Shown here one piece after another: positions 1 to 11,047 of a stretch of 64,000 nucleotides of DNA (the first letter of the stretch is position 1; each line of letters begins with the position of its first letter). Position numbers and translations under genes: made by a program. This stretch comes from Mesorhizobium sp. NBSH29 (GTDB taxonomy: Bacteria > Pseudomonadota > Alphaproteobacteria > Rhizobiales > Rhizobiaceae). The stretch spans positions 1,064,501-1,128,500 of the forward strand of contig NZ_CP045492.1 in the NCBI RefSeq assembly GCF_015500055.1, in the 5' to 3' direction. The notes beneath the pieces are model-generated. The model searched no databases, was not told the origin of the DNA, and saw nothing but the letters and a program-made list of their open reading frames with translations.

Positions 1-450
1 GGCCGCTCCTGCGTGCTGAAGGAACACCGCTCCAAGCGTACGATCGAAGTGCTGTGGCAAGGTATCTATGCCTATATCAACCATCACAAGATTGACGTGA
101 TGACTGGCTGTGCCTCGTTTCACGGCACGCAGCCCGCGGCTCATGCCGAGGCGCTGTCCTACCTTGCCCATTATTGCCGCACTGAGCCCGAATGGGATGT
201 GCGTGCTGTGGTTGGCCGATACCGGTCGATGGACCTCATGCCGCGCGAGGCGATTAACCCGCGCGCCGCCATCACCGCTTTGCCGCCGCTCATCAAGGGC
301 TATCTGCGCGTCGGCGCAAAGATCGGCAATGGCTGTGTCATCGATCATGAGTTTTCGACAGTCGACGTGTTCATCGTCATGCCGGTGGCCGAGATCGGCG
401 CGCGTTACATCAATTACTATGGCGCAGAGGCGGACAGGTTTGCGGCGTAG
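1..450 (+). CDS. olsB: OlsB-type ornithine acyl-ACP N-acyltransferase, 3' part
   Basis: The frame is open from base 1, so the N-terminal half lies outside the window; it stops with TAG at 448-450. The visible 149 residues include GRSCVLKEHR, TIEVLWQGI and IDHEFSTVDVFIVMP, typical of the C-terminal half of the GNAT-like family that puts a 3-hydroxyacyl chain from acyl-ACP onto the alpha-amino group of ornithine. That is the first step of ornithine-lipid synthesis at the cytoplasmic face of the inner membrane. OlsA (the O-acyltransferase) is not visible here. The assignment rests on remembered family motifs. Confidence 0.8.
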   Translation, partial: GRSCVLKEHRSKRTIEVLWQGIYAYINHHKIDVMTGCASFHGTQPAAHAEALSYLAHYCRTEPEWDVRAVVGRYRSMDLMPREAINPRAAITALPPLIKGYLRVGAKIGNGCVIDHEFSTVDVFIVMPVAEIGARYINYYGAEADRFAA

Positions 451-502
451 ATAGCCGGCTTGTTTTTTTCGCTCAAGTGAGTAAGATGCTCAGTCCTTGC
501 GA

Positions 503-535
503 GCATATATCTTATGCGGTATATGTATATCCACA
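503..535 (+). promoter_or_regulatory. AT-rich operator-like region before the antitoxin gene
   Basis: An inverted repeat GCATA-TATCT-TATGC (503-517) is followed by the AT-rich GGTATATGTATATCC (518-532), directly upstream of the VapB-like gene. VapB/VapC pairs usually autoregulate through palindromes at this position. No clean -35/-10 pair is recognisable, so the operator role is inferred from position and symmetry. Confidence 0.4.
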
Positions 536-549
536 GAATGGATATGCAC

Positions 550-789
550 ATGCCGCTATACATCAGGGACCCGGAGGTGGACCGGCTCGCCGAGGAACTC
601 GTGAACCTGACGGGAACCACCAAGGTGGAAGCCGTGAGAATAGCGCTGGGGCGCCAGGTTGCCGTGCACAAGGCAAAGCAGCCGATCCGCTCAAAGCTGG
701 CCAGATCGCTTGAAATGGCGCGTGCTGCCGGGCCGTTTGCTCCAGGGGATCACAAGGCCGAGACCGACGCCTTGTGGGGCGAGGGCTGA
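550..789 (+). CDS. VapB-like (Rv0623/PSK family) type II antitoxin
   Basis: About 79 residues if translation starts at MPLYIRDPEVDRLAEEL; in-frame ATGs at 514, 538 and 544 are alternatives and no strong Shine-Dalgarno decides between them. The N-terminus resembles the ribbon-helix-helix-like start of the Rv0623/VapB family (DP-x-VDRLAEEL, then TGTTKVEAVRIAL). The rest is basic and then acidic, as expected for a toxin-wrapping tail. Its TGA overlaps the next ATG by one base (TGATG at 787-791), so it is translationally coupled to the PIN-domain protein downstream. It would neutralise that RNase and repress the pair's own promoter. Confidence 0.75.
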   Translation: MPLYIRDPEVDRLAEELVNLTGTTKVEAVRIALGRQVAVHKAKQPIRSKLARSLEMARAAGPFAPGDHKAETDALWGEG

Positions 790-1223
790 TGCTTTTTGTC
801 GATGCCTCCGTCGTGGTTGCCATTCTGGCCGGTGAGCCTGACCGGGAGAGCCTGCTGGATCGGCTTGAGCAGGTGGGGGGACCTTATCACTGGTCTGCCG
901 TGGTGCGAATGGAGGCGGTTTTGTCCCTGGCCCGGCGCCTGGCGTTTGGCTCAAGGGGCGATCAGAGGGTGACTCCGGAGATCGTCGCCGGCGCCCGGAC
1001 GCTGGTCGACCAGTTTGGCATCGATCTCGATCTGAGTGAGATAATGATCGACGGCGATGCCGGAAGCAAAGCGCTCGATGCGGCTCAAAACTTCGGGAAG
1101 ATCGTCAACCACCCGGCCCAGCTGAACATGGGCGACTGTCTAGCCTATGGCTGTGCCGACGCGCACCAGCTGCGCATCGCCTACAAGGGCAACGATTTTA
1201 CCGCAACCAGGCTCGGCTGGTAG
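789..1223 (+). CDS. VapC-like PIN-domain ribonuclease toxin
   Basis: 144 residues starting at the ATG that overlaps the antitoxin stop; a start further upstream in frame would intrude into the antitoxin gene. PIN-domain acidic residues are visible: D5 in LFVDAS, E42 in RMEAVLSL, D116 in NMGDCLAY and D136 in YKGNDF. This is the expected quartet for a Mg-dependent single-strand RNA nuclease of the VapC family. The length is normal (130-145 aa). Gene order antitoxin then toxin with a one-base overlap is classical. The RNA target cannot be read from sequence. The convergent maeB stop lies 39 bp downstream. Confidence 0.85.
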   Translation: MLFVDASVVVAILAGEPDRESLLDRLEQVGGPYHWSAVVRMEAVLSLARRLAFGSRGDQRVTPEIVAGARTLVDQFGIDLDLSEIMIDGDAGSKALDAAQNFGKIVNHPAQLNMGDCLAYGCADAHQLRIAYKGNDFTATRLGW

Positions 1224-1262
1224 GCCCAGCGCTCCAGAGCGCGGGGCCCATGGACAAACAAA

Positions 1263-3548
<2,286 letters not shown>

Positions 3549-3716
3549 GATCTCTACGGTTCCTCCCGGGAATGCACTTCTTTTTGTGGAGCGTTCGGGA
3601 GTAAGGCTACACTTCCCGGCTGTAAACAGCCAAGCAGGGAGAGAATGTTTTGCGCGCCTTCAGCATATTTGCAAAGCTTATGCCGACGCGCTGACCTGGA
3701 CCAGCCGGTAGACCTG

Positions 3717-6440
3717 ATGAATGATGAAACGCCCACCCGCACCACCGCCGCGACGCCGCTCACTGTGACGGTTGGCGCGACGCCGATGATCGAGCAATTT
3801 ATCGAAATCAAGGCGGCGAACCCGGATTCGCTTTTGTTCTACCGGATGGGCGATTTCTACGAGATGTTCTTCGGCGATGCGGAGACCGCAAGCCGGGCGC
3901 TTGGCATCACGCTGACCAAGCGCGGCAAATATGACGGGCGGGATATTCCCATGTGCGGTGTGCCCGTGCACGCGGCCGACGACTATCTTCAAAAGCTGAT
4001 CGGGCTCGGCCACCGGGTTGCCGTCTGCGAGCAGATGGAAGACCCTGCCGAAGCCAAGAAGCGTGGTTCCAAATCGGTCGTCAAACGCGATGTCATCCGG
4101 CTGGTGACGCCCGGCACAATTACCGAAGACAGGCTTCTGGCACCTTCCGAATCCAACTACCTGATGGCGCTTGGCCGGGTGAAGGACAGCCCTCAGGATG
4201 CCTATGCGTTGGCCTGGATCGACATTTCCACCGGCGCTTTCCGGGTCTGTGAAACAGATGCCGAGCGGCTTGCTTCCGATATTTTCCGGGTGGCGCCCAA
4301 GGAACTGATCGTGGCTGATCCGGTGTTTCACGATCCGGATCTGCGACCTGTCTTCGACATGGTGGGTCGCGCCGTCAGTCCGCAACCGCCCAGCCTGTTT
4401 GATTCCGCCTCAGCGCCGGGGCGTATCGCACGCTTCTACGATGTTGCGACGCCGGACAGTTTCGGGACGTTCAGCCGCGCCGAGCTTTCAGCTATATCGG
4501 GCGCGATTGCCTATGTGGAGAAAACCCAAAAGGCAGAGCGTCCGCCGTTGGAACGGCCCGAGCGCGAACAGGCAGGATCATCCCTGTTCATCGACCCTGC
4601 GACGCGCGCCAATCTGGAGCTTTTGCGCACCACAAGCGGCAACCGCGATGGCTCGCTGTTCAAGGCAATTGACCGGACTGTGACGGGCGCTGGCGCGCGG
4701 CTTCTGGCTGACCGGCTGATGGCGCCGCTGACCAGCCCCGACGCCATTGTGGCACGGCTGGACGCAGTATCCTTCTGCGGCGCCGAACCAAAACTGTGCG
4801 AGGGGCTGCGCGCGGCGCTGAAGAGGGTCGCCGACATGCCCCGCGCCTTGTCGCGGCTCGCGCTCAACCGCGGCGGCCCGCGTGACCTGGGTGCGCTAAC
4901 TGCCGGATTTGCAGCGGCGACTGAGATCGCGCAGTTGTTGGATGGCGCGGTGCTGCCGGCGGAGCTTGACGACGCACGCTCTGCAATCCGCGCGCTTCCA
5001 AAGAATTTCGCAGACCATCTGGCGCGATCATTGGCCGACGAACTACCTCTGTTGAAGCGTGACGGCGGCTTCCTGCGCCCCGGCTATCATGGAGAGCTGG
5101 ACGAGATGCGGGCGCTGCGCGACCAATCGCGAAAGGTGATTGCCGGGCTGGAACGCGGGCTGATCGAGGAAACCGGTATTCGCTCGCTGAAGATACGGCA
5201 CAACAATGTGCTGGGCTACTACATTGAGGTGACAGCCAATCACCGAGACATCATGAATGGCACGGATGCGGCCAAGGCGCGCTTCATCCATCGCCAGACC
5301 ATGGCCAATGCGATGCGCTTCACAACAACCGAACTGGCCGAGCTTGAAACCAAGATCGCCAATGCCGCCGACCGGGCGCTGAGCATCGAGCTTGCGGCCT
5401 TCGAGCAATTGGTGGCTGAGGCTGTCTCGCATGCAGGGGCTATCCGCGCCGGTGCGGCGGCGCTTGCCGTGTTTGACGTGTCGTCCTCGCTGGCCGTGCT
5501 TGCCTCGACGGAAAACTATACGCGGCCCATTGTCGATGACAGCCTTGCCTTCTGCATAGAGCGCGGGCGCCACCCTGTGGTGGAGCAGGCATTGCGCCGC
5601 GCCACAGAAAGCGCGTTTGTCGCCAATGACGCCGACCTGTCGCCCGAGGGCAATGCCAAATATGGCGCGATCTGGCTTTTGACCGGCCCGAATATGGGCG
5701 GTAAGTCGACCTTTCTCCGCCAGAACGCGCTGATTGCGATCCTTGCCCAGATGGGCTCCTTCGTGCCGGCTACGAAGGCTCATATCGGCGTGGTGGACCG
5801 GCTGTTTTCGCGCGTCGGCGCGTCCGACGATCTGGCGCGCGGCAGGTCCACCTTCATGGTGGAGATGGTAGAAACGGCCGCGATCCTCAATCAGGCGAGC
5901 GAGCGGTCACTGGTCATCCTCGACGAGATCGGCCGTGGAACCTCGACCTTTGACGGCCTATCGATTGCCTGGGCAGCGGTGGAATATCTGCACGAGAAAA
6001 ACCGCAGTCGCGCGATTTTCGCCACCCATTTCCATGAGATGACTGCGCTCTCGGTGAAGCTCAGCCGGCTTCATAACGTCACCATGCGGGTGAAGGAGTG
6101 GGAGGGCGACGTGGTGTTTCTGCACGAGGTCGGCATGGGGGCTGCTGATCGAAGCTATGGCGTCCAGGTGGCGCGGCTGGCCGGTCTGCCCGATGCTGTT
6201 GTAGAACGCGCCCGCGCTGTGCTCGACCAGCTGGAACAAGGCGAGCAATCCGGCAAGGCTGACCGGCTTGTCGACGACCTGCCGCTGTTTTCTGCGGTGG
6301 CAAGAAAGGAGCCGCCGCAGCCGAAAAAAACGGATGCGCTCGGCGCAGCGCTCTCGGCCATCAACCCAGACGAAATGACACCACGCGAGGCGCTTGACGC
6401 CCTCTATCGGCTGAAAACCATGGGTGACGGTAAGATCTAG
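3717..6440 (+). CDS. mutS: DNA mismatch repair ATPase MutS
   Basis: 907 residues from ATG 3717 ([10 protein letters not shown]). The frame is open further upstream, but those residues look non-conserved; a shorter start at 3786 is possible. The mismatch-wedge Phe-x-Glu is F47-x-E49 in GDFYEMF. The Walker [10 protein letters not shown] is near residue 658, followed by a Walker B-like [15 protein letters not shown] and the ATP-loop ATHFHEM. The protein binds mispaired bases and recruits MutL. In many Rhizobiales glnD follows mutS; here an antisense glutathione transferase follows instead. The stop codons of the two genes share the palindrome CTAG (6437-6440). Confidence 0.97.
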   Translation: MNDETPTRTTAATPLTVTVGATPMIEQFIEIKAANPDSLLFYRMGDFYEMFFGDAETASRALGITLTKRGKYDGRDIPMCGVPVHAADDYLQKLIGLGHRVAVCEQMEDPAEAKKRGSKSVVKRDVIRLVTPGTITEDRLLAPSESNYLMALGRVKDSPQDAYALAWIDISTGAFRVCETDAERLASDIFRVAPKELIVADPVFHDPDLRPVFDMVGRAVSPQPPSLFDSASAPGRIARFYDVATPDSFGTFSRAELSAISGAIAYVEKTQKAERPPLERPEREQAGSSLFIDPATRANLELLRTTSGNRDGSLFKAIDRTVTGAGARLLADRLMAPLTSPDAIVARLDAVSFCGAEPKLCEGLRAALKRVADMPRALSRLALNRGGPRDLGALTAGFAAATEIAQLLDGAVLPAELDDARSAIRALPKNFADHLARSLADELPLLKRDGGFLRPGYHGELDEMRALRDQSRKVIAGLERGLIEETGIRSLKIRHNNVLGYYIEVTANHRDIMNGTDAAKARFIHRQTMANAMRFTTTELAELETKIANAADRALSIELAAFEQLVAEAVSHAGAIRAGAAALAVFDVSSSLAVLASTENYTRPIVDDSLAFCIERGRHPVVEQALRRATESAFVANDADLSPEGNAKYGAIWLLTGPNMGGKSTFLRQNALIAILAQMGSFVPATKAHIGVVDRLFSRVGASDDLARGRSTFMVEMVETAAILNQASERSLVILDEIGRGTSTFDGLSIAWAAVEYLHEKNRSRAIFATHFHEMTALSVKLSRLHNVTMRVKEWEGDVVFLHEVGMGAADRSYGVQVARLAGLPDAVVERARAVLDQLEQGEQSGKADRLVDDLPLFSAVARKEPPQPKKTDALGAALSAINPDEMTPREALDALYRLKTMGDGKI

Positions 6441-7090
6441 TCGCGGTCGGGCGCACCCAGCGGAAAGAAGTGGCGGTATTTGCGGCCCTCTTCCACGGCA
6501 CGCGCAAAGGAGGGACGTTCCAGAAGACGTGAGCGATAGGCGCGGACAGTTGGAAACTGGCTGCCAATCTGGTGAACCCAGTCGGCATAGAACAGGGCCG
6601 GCGCTGCCGCACAATCAGCCATGCTGAACGCCTCGCCCGCAGCCCATGTGCGGCCAGCAAGCTTCTGTTCCAACCATGCATAGCTTTTGTCGAGGGATTT
6701 AGCGGCGACCTCAAGGGCCTTTTGCTGGGCTTCTTCGCCGTCTCTGGCCGCTGCAAAGACCGGTTTTTGCATCTCGTCCATGATGAAATTGTCAAAGAAG
6801 CGGTCCATGAACCGGACTTCGAGCGCACGCGCTCTGTCTTCGGGGATAAGCTTGATTGGCCCTGGATGAAACAGATCAAGATGCTCAATGATGATGCTGG
6901 TCTCGGGGATCACCTTTCCGTTGTCTGTCAGAACCGGAAAGCGATCAAGCGGCCAAAGCTGTTCGCGCTCGGCTATGGCGTCATCCTCGCCAAGGTGGCG
7001 GTAGGTGAAAGGAAGGTCATTCTCCCAAAGCGCGATCAGCACCTTTTGGCAGTAGGCTGAAAAAGGATGCGCATAGAGTTTCAGCGTCAT
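6437..7090 (-). CDS. Glutathione S-transferase family protein
   Basis: 217 residues. The N-terminal thioredoxin-like half ([39 protein letters not shown], with the Glu-Thr-Ser turn contacting the glutathione gamma-glutamyl group) is followed by the all-helical C-terminal half containing [10 protein letters not shown]. The usual GST length is 200-230 aa. It is cytosolic and probably conjugates or reduces electrophilic substrates; the substrate is unknown. It is divergent from an HxlR-family regulator, with the intergenic region carrying direct repeats that may bind that regulator. Its 3' end overlaps mutS within a shared CTAG. Confidence 0.88.
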   Translation of the reverse strand: MTLKLYAHPFSAYCQKVLIALWENDLPFTYRHLGEDDAIAEREQLWPLDRFPVLTDNGKVIPETSIIIEHLDLFHPGPIKLIPEDRARALEVRFMDRFFDNFIMDEMQKPVFAAARDGEEAQQKALEVAAKSLDKSYAWLEQKLAGRTWAAGEAFSMADCAAAPALFYADWVHQIGSQFPTVRAYRSRLLERPSFARAVEEGRKYRHFFPLGAPDRD

Positions 7091-7116
7091 AGAGCTCTCC
7101 AGAACCGATTGCGTTG

Positions 7117-7162
7117 TGCAAGCAGTTGAAAAATGACAAATCCACTCCTACAATGCAAGCAG
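7117..7162 (+). promoter_or_regulatory. HxlR-gene promoter with paired TGCAAGCAG direct repeats
   Basis: TTGAAA (7126-7131), a 17-bp spacer and TACAAT (7149-7154) form a good sigma-70-type promoter for the rightward HxlR gene. The nine-base direct repeat TGCAAGCAG occurs at 7117-7125 (just before the -35) and 7154-7162 (at the -10/+1 edge). Repeats placed like this are natural binding sites for the divergent regulator. Because transcription would begin near 7161, the upstream in-frame ATG at 7133 would not be in the mRNA, which favours ATG 7175 as the start. Confidence 0.6.
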
Positions 7163-7174
7163 AAAGTGAACGTC

Positions 7175-7672
7175 ATGAAAAACCAATCTCGGTCCGGCTG
7201 CCCCATAAATCTAACGCTTGAAATATTGGGAGATAGCTGGAGCCTCATCGTCATCCGCGATGTCATGTTCGGAAACCGCCGGCGCTACCGAGAACTTTTG
7301 ACGCACTCCGAAGAGGGCATCGCCTCCAATGTGCTTGCTGACAGGCTCAAGCGCCTGGTCGGCGCGGGCCTGCTTTCCAAGGTCGATGATCCTGGCCACA
7401 AGCAGAGCTCGATCTACAGCCTGACGGAGCCCTCAATCCAGCTTGTGCCATTGCTTGTCCAGATGGGGGCCTGGGGCTGCCGCCACACGCCAGCATCGAA
7501 GGAACTTTCCATCCGTGCGCAACTGCTGGAGGAAGGCGGTCCGCAAATGTGGGCGGATTTCATGGATGAGTTGCGCACTCACCATCTGGGGTCGCCTGCT
7601 GCGCCTCATGCAAAGTCAGTGGGCGCTCGATTGCAAGCGGCCTATGAAAAGATGCTTGCTGAACCGGCATGA
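7175..7672 (+). CDS. HxlR-family winged-helix transcriptional regulator
   Basis: 165 residues from ATG 7175 (MKNQSRSGCPINLTLEILG), preceded by AGAAAG and placed just after a good promoter. The winged-helix region holds the family's GDSWSLIVIRDVMFGNRRRYRELL, IASNVLADRLKRLVGAGLL and YSLTEPSIQLVPLL. A Cys sits at residue 9 (SGCPIN), where redox- or electrophile-sensing HxlR proteins keep a conserved cysteine. The C-terminal extension of about 60 residues beyond the wing is longer than in minimal HxlR proteins. It probably controls the divergent glutathione transferase gene. Confidence 0.85.
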   Translation: MKNQSRSGCPINLTLEILGDSWSLIVIRDVMFGNRRRYRELLTHSEEGIASNVLADRLKRLVGAGLLSKVDDPGHKQSSIYSLTEPSIQLVPLLVQMGAWGCRHTPASKELSIRAQLLEEGGPQMWADFMDELRTHHLGSPAAPHAKSVGARLQAAYEKMLAEPA

Positions 7673-7698
7673 CAGGAGGCAGCAGCCCTCTGCCGTCA

Positions 7699-10647
7699 TC
7701 AATGCGCCTCGTCCCAATTGTTCGCGGCCCGCGCGTCGACCTGTAGCGGCACTTTCATATCGAGCGCCGGCATCGCGGCACCCTCCATAACCGACTTGAC
7801 CACTGGCAGCGTTGCCTCGACCTCGTCCTCGGCGGTTTCAAAGATCAGTTCGTCATGCACTTGCAAGAGCATGCGCGCCGATAGTTTCGCATCTGCCAGT
7901 GCGGCATCCATGCGGCTCATGGCGCGGCGGATAATGTCTGCGGCAGAACCCTGGATCGGCGCATTGATCGAGGCGCGTTCGTTGAAGGCGCGGACCGACG
8001 GGTTGGACGAGCGGATTTCTGGATAGTGGATGCGCCGGCCGAAAATGGTTTCGACATAGCCTTTGTCGCGTGCCATCTGCTTAGCTGAATCCATATAGTC
8101 CTTGATGCCAGGAAAGCGCTCGAAATATTTCTTGATATAGGCGCCTGCCTCCTCGCGCGGGATCGACAGCTGATTGGCGAGGCCGAAGGCAGAAATGCCG
8201 TAGACGATGCCGAAATTGATCGCCTTGGCGCGACGGCGCACATCCGAGGGCATGCCTTCCACCGGGACGCCGAACATTTCGGATGCGGTCATGGCGTGAA
8301 TGTCGATGCCGTCGGCAAAAGCCTGACGAAGCTGTGGAATATCGGCGATATGGGCCAGCACCCGAAGTTCGATCTGGCTGTAATCAGCTGAAATGAGCTT
8401 GTTGCCCTTTTCTGCAACAAATGCGGTGCGGATGCGTCGACCTTCGGCGGTACGGATCGGAATGTTTTGCAAGTTGGGCTCGGACGACGAAATGCGCCCG
8501 GTCGGCGTCGAGGCAAGTGCGTAGGACGTGTGCAGACGCTGTGTCTCGGGATGGATATATTCGGGCAGCGCGTCGGTATAGGTAGATTTCAGCTTGGTCA
8601 GCTGGCGCCAGTCAACAATTCGGCGCGGCAGCTCGTGGCCCTCGGAGGCCAGTTCTTCCAGCAGCTGCGCCGTGGTCGACCATTGGCCGGATTTGGTCTT
8701 GGCGCCGCCCGGAAGGCCCATTTTTCCAAACATGATATCGCCAAGCTGCTTCGGCGAGCCAATGGTGAAGCGCTCGCCGGCAGCGGCGTAAACATCTTCT
8801 TCCAGTGCCCCGGCGCGCTGGGCAAACTCGCCCGACAGGCGCGACAGCATCTGCCGGTCAACGGAAATGCCGCGCTCTTCCATCTTCGCCAGCACCGGCA
8901 CAAGCGGCCGCTCCAGCCGTTCATAGATCGAGACCAGACCGTCCGCGACAAGGCGCGGTTTCAGCACATGCCAGAGCCTGAGCGCGATATCCGCGCCCTC
9001 GGTGGCATAGGTCGTGGCGCGCTCGATGGCGACGAGATCGAAGCTGACCAAGCTTTTGCCGGAGCCGACCATTTCCTTGAATGGGATCATGGCATGGCCA
9101 AGCCAACGCTCGGCGACGCTTGCAATATCATGCCCGCCGGTTCCAGCACCCAGCACATAAGAAATCAGCATGGTGTCGTCATAGGCCGCGATATCGACAC
9201 CCAGCCGGTGCATCAACAGCCAGTCGAATTTCAGATTGTGGCCAATCTTGAGAATCGAACGGTCCTCAAGCAGAGGTTTGAGCGCGGCAATTGCGGCGTC
9301 GGGTGCAATCTGGTCGTCACTCACCCCACCGCCGAGCAAGTCTGCCGCGCTGGCGCGGTGACCGACCGGAATATAGGCCGAACGACCGTCTGGCAGCGCC
9401 AGCGCAAAGCCGACCGTCTGCGCGCGCATCGGATCAAGGCTTGATGCCTCGGTGCGAAATGACACCGTGCCAGCCTCGCGCGCAGCGGCGATCCATTCTT
9501 CGAGCGTGGCAAGGTCGCGAATGCAGGCATAGGCGGAATGGTCGATCTTTGCCGTCGCAGCCGCCGCAGCGCGCGCGGCAGCGAGTGCCGCAGGTGCCAC
9601 TGGCGTGTCGAGCGCGCTCGGGTCCGCACCCATGCGACCGGGTTTGGTGAAGGTCTGCGTTTTGGCAGCAACGGGCGCACTGGCGCCGACATCGGGGCCG
9701 TGCGCAGCGGTGCCGCTTTCCACCGCGATCGATGCGGCTTCAACCGCGGCTGCATCCGTATCTGTTGCCTCCGCCACGCGCCGTGTCAGCGTTGTGAACT
9801 CCATCGCCTTCAAGAATGCGAGCAGCTTGGGTCCGTTGGGCGGCTGCAAGGTCAGGTCGGAGAGCGGCGTCAGCCCGTCAATATCGTCCTTCAGCCGCAC
9901 CAGATCGCGCGAAATACGCGCCTTGTCGGCATTCTCGATGATCACCGTGCGGCGCTTGTCCTGCTTGATCTCGCCGGCGCGGGCCAGAAGCGTATCAAGG
10001 TCGCCGAACATTTCCAGCAATTGCGCAGCCGTCTTTGGCCCGATACCCGGCACGCCCGGCACATTGTCCACCGAATCGCCGGTCAGCGCCTGCAAGTCGA
10101 TCATCTTTTCGGGCGGTACACCCCATTTCTCGATCACTTCGGCAACGCCGATCTGGCGATCCTTCATTGGGTCATACATCGACACCTGAGGCCCGACGAG
10201 CTGCATCAGATCCTTGTCGGAGGAGATGATGGTGACATCGCCGCCGGTTTCGCGCGCCAGGCGGGCGTAGGTGGCGATCAGATCGTCGGCCTCAAACCCC
10301 TCAAGCTCAAGGCAGGGCAGATCAAAGGCGCGCGTCGCCTCGCGGATCAGCCCGAATTGCGGGATCAGATCCTCCGGCGGGGCAGAGCGGTTGGCCTTGT
10401 ATTCAGAGTAAAGCTCGTTGCGGAAGGTTTTGGACGAATAGTCGAAAATCACGGCAAAATGCGTCGGCACGATGCCAACGGCGGTGTTGCGCGCATCCTG
10501 CAGCAGCTTCCACACCATATTGCAAAAACCCAGCACCGCATTGGTGGGCAGGCCATCGGATTTGCGGGTGAGCGGCGGCAGCGCGTGGTAGGCACGAAAA
10601 ATATAGCCGGAGCCGTCGACAAGGAAAAGATGATCACCGTTTTTCAT
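7699..10647 (-). CDS. polA: DNA polymerase I
   Basis: 982 residues with the full three-domain layout. The 5' nuclease spans about 1-290 (LFLVDGSGYIFRAYHALP; LTGDSVDNVPGVPGIGPKTA). The 3'-5' exonuclease-like domain spans about 375-570. The polymerase domain is C-terminal, with motif A DYSQIELRVLAHI, motif B RRAKAINFGIVYG and motif C VHDE. In the exonuclease domain the first catalytic Asp is Arg (R398 in FRTEASSLD) and the Asp of the Exo III motif is Gly (G551 in YATEGAD), while E400 and the Asp of NLKFD remain, so proofreading is probably lost. The low-complexity Ala-rich linker near 300-380 is typical of alphaproteobacterial PolA. Confidence 0.96.
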   Translation of the reverse strand: MKNGDHLFLVDGSGYIFRAYHALPPLTRKSDGLPTNAVLGFCNMVWKLLQDARNTAVGIVPTHFAVIFDYSSKTFRNELYSEYKANRSAPPEDLIPQFGLIREATRAFDLPCLELEGFEADDLIATYARLARETGGDVTIISSDKDLMQLVGPQVSMYDPMKDRQIGVAEVIEKWGVPPEKMIDLQALTGDSVDNVPGVPGIGPKTAAQLLEMFGDLDTLLARAGEIKQDKRRTVIIENADKARISRDLVRLKDDIDGLTPLSDLTLQPPNGPKLLAFLKAMEFTTLTRRVAEATDTDAAAVEAASIAVESGTAAHGPDVGASAPVAAKTQTFTKPGRMGADPSALDTPVAPAALAAARAAAAATAKIDHSAYACIRDLATLEEWIAAAREAGTVSFRTEASSLDPMRAQTVGFALALPDGRSAYIPVGHRASAADLLGGGVSDDQIAPDAAIAALKPLLEDRSILKIGHNLKFDWLLMHRLGVDIAAYDDTMLISYVLGAGTGGHDIASVAERWLGHAMIPFKEMVGSGKSLVSFDLVAIERATTYATEGADIALRLWHVLKPRLVADGLVSIYERLERPLVPVLAKMEERGISVDRQMLSRLSGEFAQRAGALEEDVYAAAGERFTIGSPKQLGDIMFGKMGLPGGAKTKSGQWSTTAQLLEELASEGHELPRRIVDWRQLTKLKSTYTDALPEYIHPETQRLHTSYALASTPTGRISSSEPNLQNIPIRTAEGRRIRTAFVAEKGNKLISADYSQIELRVLAHIADIPQLRQAFADGIDIHAMTASEMFGVPVEGMPSDVRRRAKAINFGIVYGISAFGLANQLSIPREEAGAYIKKYFERFPGIKDYMDSAKQMARDKGYVETIFGRRIHYPEIRSSNPSVRAFNERASINAPIQGSAADIIRRAMSRMDAALADAKLSARMLLQVHDELIFETAEDEVEATLPVVKSVMEGAAMPALDMKVPLQVDARAANNWDEAH

Positions 10648-10805
10648 GGGCGTAGCCCTAAACTGCGCCTGCTTTGGTGTCTATCGCCAAGCATTGTGTC
10701 GCCCCCTTGTTCATGCCGATCCCTGCCAAACATCCGGTCACGGGTTTGTTACGAACTTGTAATTTCCGCGCCCTTGAATAGCCTCTTTTGGGTCTCCAAA
10801 TACAT

Positions 10806-10908
10806 GTCATCGGCAGTCGATGCCGAGTTCGGATCAAGGCCCGTCCCCCGCCAACATCCGGACATATGCGGCAGCCTCATCCCCCTCTCCGGGCTGCCGC
10901 AGTTTTTT
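10806..10908 (+). ncRNA. Candidate AbcR/alpha-r15-type trans-acting small RNA
   Basis: A roughly 103-nt unit in the 400-bp region upstream of polA. A -35-like TTGAAT (10774-10779), a 17-bp spacer and CAAATA (10797-10802) precede it. Three hairpins follow: TCGGCA/TGCCGA (10810-10826), CGGAT/ATCCG (10830-10860) and a strong intrinsic terminator (10867-10901 plus six T). The terminator loop is pyrimidine-rich (CCCCCTCTCC), and the middle loop holds GTCCCCC. From memory, the alpha-r15/AbcR sRNAs of Rhizobiales lie next to polA, have three hairpins, are about 110 nt long and carry CU-rich anti-Shine-Dalgarno loops. The family name is therefore inferred from position and architecture. Confidence 0.6.
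10867..10908 (+). terminator. Intrinsic terminator of the candidate sRNA
   Basis: TGCGGCAGCC (10867-10876) pairs perfectly with GGCTGCCGCA (10892-10901) around a 15-nt pyrimidine-rich loop, followed by GTTTTTT. No protein-coding gene ends here on the + strand, so the terminator points to a non-coding transcript. Confidence 0.85.
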
Positions 10909-10915
10909 GAGTACC

Positions 10916-10952
10916 GCCGCCGTGGTTCCCTCCGCCACGGCGGCATTTTTTT
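10916..10952 (+). terminator. Second, tandem intrinsic terminator
   Basis: GCCGCCGTGG (10916-10925) pairs with CCACGGCGGC (10935-10944) around the 9-nt loop TTCCCTCCG and is followed by ATTTTTTTT. It lies 8 bp after the first terminator's T-run, too close for a second sRNA of usual length. It is probably a backup terminator or the end of a longer read-through form. Its loop again carries a CCCTCC element. Confidence 0.85.
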
Positions 10953-11047
10953 TGCGTTTGCCATGCTGGACCAGCGGTAGCGGGCTTTTCGTTTGATCGT
11001 CGCCCCATTAGGGTGCGCGCAATCGTCGAAAAGGAAGTTTTCCCAAA

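Noticed and set aside
9538-10980. 480-codon open frame on the + strand opposite polA
   Set aside because: It is the complement of the polA reading frame in GC-rich DNA; the polA frame carries every expected motif, and the antisense frame has no recognisable domain or binding site.
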